Shown here piece after piece: positions 5,894 through 8,221 of a DNA stretch of 8,221 nucleotides (its first letter is position 1; each line of letters begins with the position of its first letter). Location of the stretch: the NCBI GenBank assembly GCA_002372505.1, contig DFGY01000014.1, forward strand, positions 1-8,221. Reading direction: 5' to 3'. The notes under the pieces were generated by a model. The model ran no database searches and was not told where the DNA came from. It worked only from the letters and a program-made list of their open reading frames with translations. The stretch is from Firmicutes bacterium UBA3738 (GTDB lineage Bacteria > Bacillota > Clostridia > Peptostreptococcales > Anaerovoracaceae). A program made the translations under genes and the position numbers.

Positions 5894-6739
5894 ATGGACC
5901 ATAATTACCATACTTCATACGCGCAATGGGGCAAAAGAAAAGAAAACGATTCTGATACCCTATATAAAATAGGAGAAGTGACAAAGATCTGTGATGTAAC
6001 AAGAAAAGCTCTTCTGGTTTATGAAGAAGCAGGGATTTTATCTCCGATCATCAAAAACGAACAAAGCGGATTCCGGTATTACACTCCGGAGGATATCCGG
6101 AGAATTAATGCCTTGAAGACACTGCAAGCCCTGGGTTTATCACTGAAAGAGATCAATGAGTACTTTAACGACTCTTCAAAAATCGATATCTATATAAAAA
6201 GATTTGAAACTCTCCGCGAGCAGCTCGATAACAGGATAAGCGACTTAAAGCAGCGTAAACACAGCAATGAGAATAGTCCTGAATTCAAAATAGAATATAC
6301 GGTGCTGCCAAAACAGGTATTCTATTCCGGCAGAGCTCAGAGCGACAACATTTTTGAAATTGCCGGCGAGTTTAAGCAGACATTCATTAACGCCATTAGC
6401 ACAAATAAAAGTCATATTAAAAATACTGACAAGCCTTCGCTTGCGTCATTATTACTTGAAATGAGCCCTGCGGGATATACTGTTTTGAATCTGGTGGCCA
6501 TGAATGATGATTATGATGGACCGAATCGCTATGTCCTGGAGGAGACTGCTGCAGTAGGTCTGACATTCCGCGGTCCATATGAAAAACTGGTATTCCCCAT
6601 AAAAGAATTAGAGACCTATGTCAAAGAGAACGGTTTAACTGTAACGGGTCCATTGCGTTTTATCTGGCTGGAGGGGCCAACAGCACTCGGCAATCAACCG
6701 GAAAGATTTCTAACTAAAATTGTATTTCCTATCGAGTAA
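5894..6739 (+). CDS. MerR-family regulator with GyrI-like effector-binding domain
   Basis: The protein has 281 residues from the ATG at 5894-5896, chosen because GAGGA lies about six bases upstream and a promoter sits at 5811-5839. The frame is open further upstream, but that part overlaps the promoter and the remnant. Residues 22-91 are a MerR winged helix-turn-helix (LYKIGEVTKICDVTRKALLVYEEAGIL, then SGFRYYTPEDIRRINALKTLQALGLSLKEI). Residues about 95-125 are the dimerisation helix. Residues about 131-281 match the GyrI-like/BmrR-type small-molecule-binding domain, with GLTFRGPYEKL and a C-terminal KIVFPIE. Such proteins usually sense hydrophobic or cationic drugs and activate efflux or modification genes through 19-bp-spacer promoters. 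A matching promoter lies divergently at 5843-5873, but no efflux gene is present. The ligand is unknown. It converges on glyA, 86 bp apart. Confidence 0.85.
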   Translation: MDHNYHTSYAQWGKRKENDSDTLYKIGEVTKICDVTRKALLVYEEAGILSPIIKNEQSGFRYYTPEDIRRINALKTLQALGLSLKEINEYFNDSSKIDIYIKRFETLREQLDNRISDLKQRKHSNENSPEFKIEYTVLPKQVFYSGRAQSDNIFEIAGEFKQTFINAISTNKSHIKNTDKPSLASLLLEMSPAGYTVLNLVAMNDDYDGPNRYVLEETAAVGLTFRGPYEKLVFPIKELETYVKENGLTVTGPLRFIWLEGPTALGNQPERFLTKIVFPIE

Positions 6740-6773
6740 AGGTGACAGGGGGACGGTTCTCCCGTCACCTTTT
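6738..6773 (+). terminator. Left palindromic element, likely terminator for the merR-family gene
   Basis: AAAGGTGAC, a bulged A and GGG pair with CCC and GTCACCTTT to make a 12-bp stem with one bulge around GGACGGTTCT, followed by T residues. It overlaps the TAA stop (6737-6739) of the merR-family gene. It is an inverted copy of the element at 6787-6824 with only a few differences. Confidence 0.65.
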
Positions 6774-6786
6774 GCCAGAACATGTC

Positions 6787-6824
6787 AAAAGGTGACAAGA
6801 GAACCGTCCCCTTGTCACCTTTTT
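6787..6824 (-). terminator. Right palindromic element, likely terminator for glyA
   Basis: AAAAGGTGACAAG pairs perfectly with CTTGTCACCTTTT (13 bp) around an 11-nt loop. Read on the minus strand, it starts two bases after the glyA TGA stop (6826-6828), and a TTTT tract closes the stem. With the left copy it forms an inverted pair occupying nearly all of the 86-bp gap between the convergent genes. Confidence 0.65.
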
Positions 6825-6825
6825 A

Positions 6826-8067
6826 TCATTCGTAGATTGGATATTTGTTTGTGAGTTCTGTGGCGATGGCCTTGGCTTTGTCGATTCCGGCTTCTCTCAT
6901 TGTGGCCAGTATGTTCATGGCTTTGGCTATCTGTTCCATGTCGGACTCTACCATTCCTCTGGTTGTGATGGCCGGCGTTCCTACGCGGAGGCCGCTGGTT
7001 ACGGTCGGCTTTTCCGGGTCGTTTGGAATGGCGTTCTTATTGGCTGTAATGTGTGCCTGCCAGAAAAGGTTCTCCGCTTCTTTGCCTGTGATGCCCTTGG
7101 GTCTTAAGTCAATGAGCATGAGGTGGTTGTCCGTTCCGCCGGATACCAGGTTGAATCCCTTGGCCAGAAGTGCGTCGGCAAGTGCTGCCGCATTCTTTAC
7201 TACCTGGCGCTGGTACTGCTCGAAGCTGGGCTCCAGGGCTTCTTTGAAGCATACGGCCTTGGCTGCAATTACGTGCTCCAGTGGGCCGCCCTGAATTCCC
7301 GGGAAGATTGCCTTATTGAAATTATATTTTTCATTCACTTCGTTTGATGACATGATGATGCCGCCTCTGGGGCCGCGAAGTGTCTTGTGTGTCGTTGATG
7401 TTGTAACGTGTGCATATGGAATGGGGCTCTCGTGGCACCCTGTGGCTACCAGGCCTGCAATGTGAGCGATGTCAGCCATGAGCACTGCGCCTACTTTGTC
7501 GGCGATTTCCCTGAAGCGCTTAAAGTCGATTTTTCTCGCGTAAGCCGATGCGCCGCAGACAATCATCTTCGGCTTTACTTCCAGAGCCTTCTTTTCCACT
7601 GCATCGTAATCTATAAATCCTTCATCGTTCAGTCCGTAAGGCACCATGTTGAAGTATTTACCGGACATGTTCACCGGGCTGCCGTGAGTCAGGTGACCGC
7701 CGCTGTCCAGGGACATTCCCATAATTGTATCGCCGGGATTGAGCACCGCAAAGAACACCGCCATGTTGGCCTGGGCGCCTGAGTGTGGCTGAACGTTTAC
7801 GTATTCCACTCCGAAGAGCTTCTTCAGTCTGTCTCTTGCCAGGTCCTCAATTGTATCAACGTGCTCGCATCCGCCGTAGTATCTGGCTCCCGGGTAACCT
7901 TCCGCGTACTTGTTGGTAAGGTGGGAACCCATGGCAGCCATTACTGCCGGGCTTACTATGTTTTCCGATGCAATAAGTTCAATATGGGACTTCTGCCTCT
8001 CCATTTCCTCCTGCATGGCCATGGCCAGTGCAGAGTCAACCTTCTGAATTTCGTCAAAACTGAACAT
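6826..8067 (-). CDS. glyA: Serine hydroxymethyltransferase
   Basis: A PLP-dependent cytosolic enzyme that interconverts serine plus tetrahydrofolate with glycine plus 5,10-methylene-tetrahydrofolate, the main source of one-carbon units for purine, thymidylate and methionine synthesis. It has 413 residues, full length for bacterial enzymes. Landmarks: SENIVSPAV at 34-42; YAEGYPGARYYGG at 54-66; the cofactor-contacting DIAHIAGL at 199-206 (D199, H202); VTTSTTHKTLRGPRGG at 221-236 with the Schiff-base lysine K228 (7384-7386); and SGLRVGTPAITTRG at 358-371 with the substrate-carboxylate arginine R361. The start is an ATG with GGAGG six bases upstream (8074-8078). It appears intact and single-gene in this window, converging with the merR-family gene. 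Confidence 0.98.
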   Translation of the reverse strand: MFSFDEIQKVDSALAMAMQEEMERQKSHIELIASENIVSPAVMAAMGSHLTNKYAEGYPGARYYGGCEHVDTIEDLARDRLKKLFGVEYVNVQPHSGAQANMAVFFAVLNPGDTIMGMSLDSGGHLTHGSPVNMSGKYFNMVPYGLNDEGFIDYDAVEKKALEVKPKMIVCGASAYARKIDFKRFREIADKVGAVLMADIAHIAGLVATGCHESPIPYAHVTTSTTHKTLRGPRGGIIMSSNEVNEKYNFNKAIFPGIQGGPLEHVIAAKAVCFKEALEPSFEQYQRQVVKNAAALADALLAKGFNLVSGGTDNHLMLIDLRPKGITGKEAENLFWQAHITANKNAIPNDPEKPTVTSGLRVGTPAITTRGMVESDMEQIAKAMNILATMREAGIDKAKAIATELTNKYPIYE

Positions 8068-8078
8068 AAATAACCTCC

Positions 8079-8221
8079 GCTTTCTTTCACATCAATTGCT
8101 CGGGATATTGTATCATACGCTTTACTGTAATAAAAGAATTCGTATTGTATTATTATGTTTTTTTATTTAATCTGCAAATCGAAATGTCACTCGCATGCTC
8201 GGTAGTTTGACACTTTAAAAG
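8079..8221 (-). promoter_or_regulatory. glyA upstream region with weak promoter candidates
   Basis: An AT-rich stretch upstream of glyA. On the minus strand TTGCAG (8172-8177) with TAATAA (8150-8155, 16-bp spacer) is one candidate promoter. The overlapping TATGAT (8112-8117) and TACAAT (8107-8112) are alternative -10 boxes without a clear -35. A TGTCA...TGACA inverted repeat lies at 8185-8212. I see no glycine or tetrahydrofolate riboswitch that I can recognise. Confidence 0.3.

Noticed and set aside
6845..7294. Plus-strand open frame of 149 codons opposite glyA
   Set aside because: It is antisense to highly conserved glyA coding sequence and has no recognisable protein features; a shadow of codon bias.
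8079..8221. Riboswitch controlling glyA
   Set aside because: Glycine or tetrahydrofolate riboswitches can precede such genes, but I could not find their conserved core or helices here.
1..8221. CRISPR array, tRNA or rRNA genes, intact transposase
   Set aside because: None seen: there are no regularly spaced repeats, no recognisable tRNA or rRNA sequences, and no transposase motifs on either strand.

Overview
The window looks like chromosome from a Gram-positive anaerobe of the Clostridia. The evidence is the strong AAGGAGG-type ribosome binding sites, the secreted proteins with fibronectin-III/Big2 lysine-rich C-termini, the BspA-type leucine-rich repeats, and a GGTGACA...TGTCACC palindromic repeat. 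The secreted-protein style resembles Anaerovoracaceae (Family XIII) or Lachnospiraceae, but that assignment is inference only.

Layout. (a) 1-176: AT-rich sequence with no supportable gene. (b) 177-828, minus: a Fic-family gene that keeps its inhibitory and HPxxDGNGR motifs but looks broken by an internal deletion and frameshift just after the active site. (c) 829-923: a collapsed palindromic repeat. (d) 924-5390, minus: a two-gene operon with a 12-nt gap. The first gene (3078-5390) encodes a secreted leucine-rich-repeat protein carrying what I read as a divergent ADP-ribosyltransferase-like domain. The second (924-3065) encodes a secreted beta-solenoid-like surface protein with FN3 and Big2 domains. 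(e) 5391-5893: about 500 bp without an intact gene. It holds the operon leader, a remnant of another Big2 surface-protein C-terminus, and a face-to-face promoter pair. One promoter is a MerR-type promoter with a 19-bp spacer pointing toward the remnant and operon. (f) 5894-6739, plus: a MerR-family regulator with a GyrI-like effector domain. (g) 6738-6824: two inverted palindromic elements filling the gap between convergent genes. (h) 6826-8067, minus: glyA, serine hydroxymethyltransferase, an ordinary housekeeping gene.

How the parts may work together. The accessory part (177-5832) is a surface/secreted-protein locus that has been rearranged. A ~117-bp direct repeat (931-1047 and 5675-5791) flanks the whole operon, and the fic gene has lost sequence. 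The MerR-type promoter beside merR has no intact gene immediately downstream, so either its original target was lost or it now reads toward the secreted-protein operon. The most interesting point is the LRR plus ART-like secreted protein, whose usual R-S-E catalytic signature is altered, co-expressed with an adhesin-like partner.
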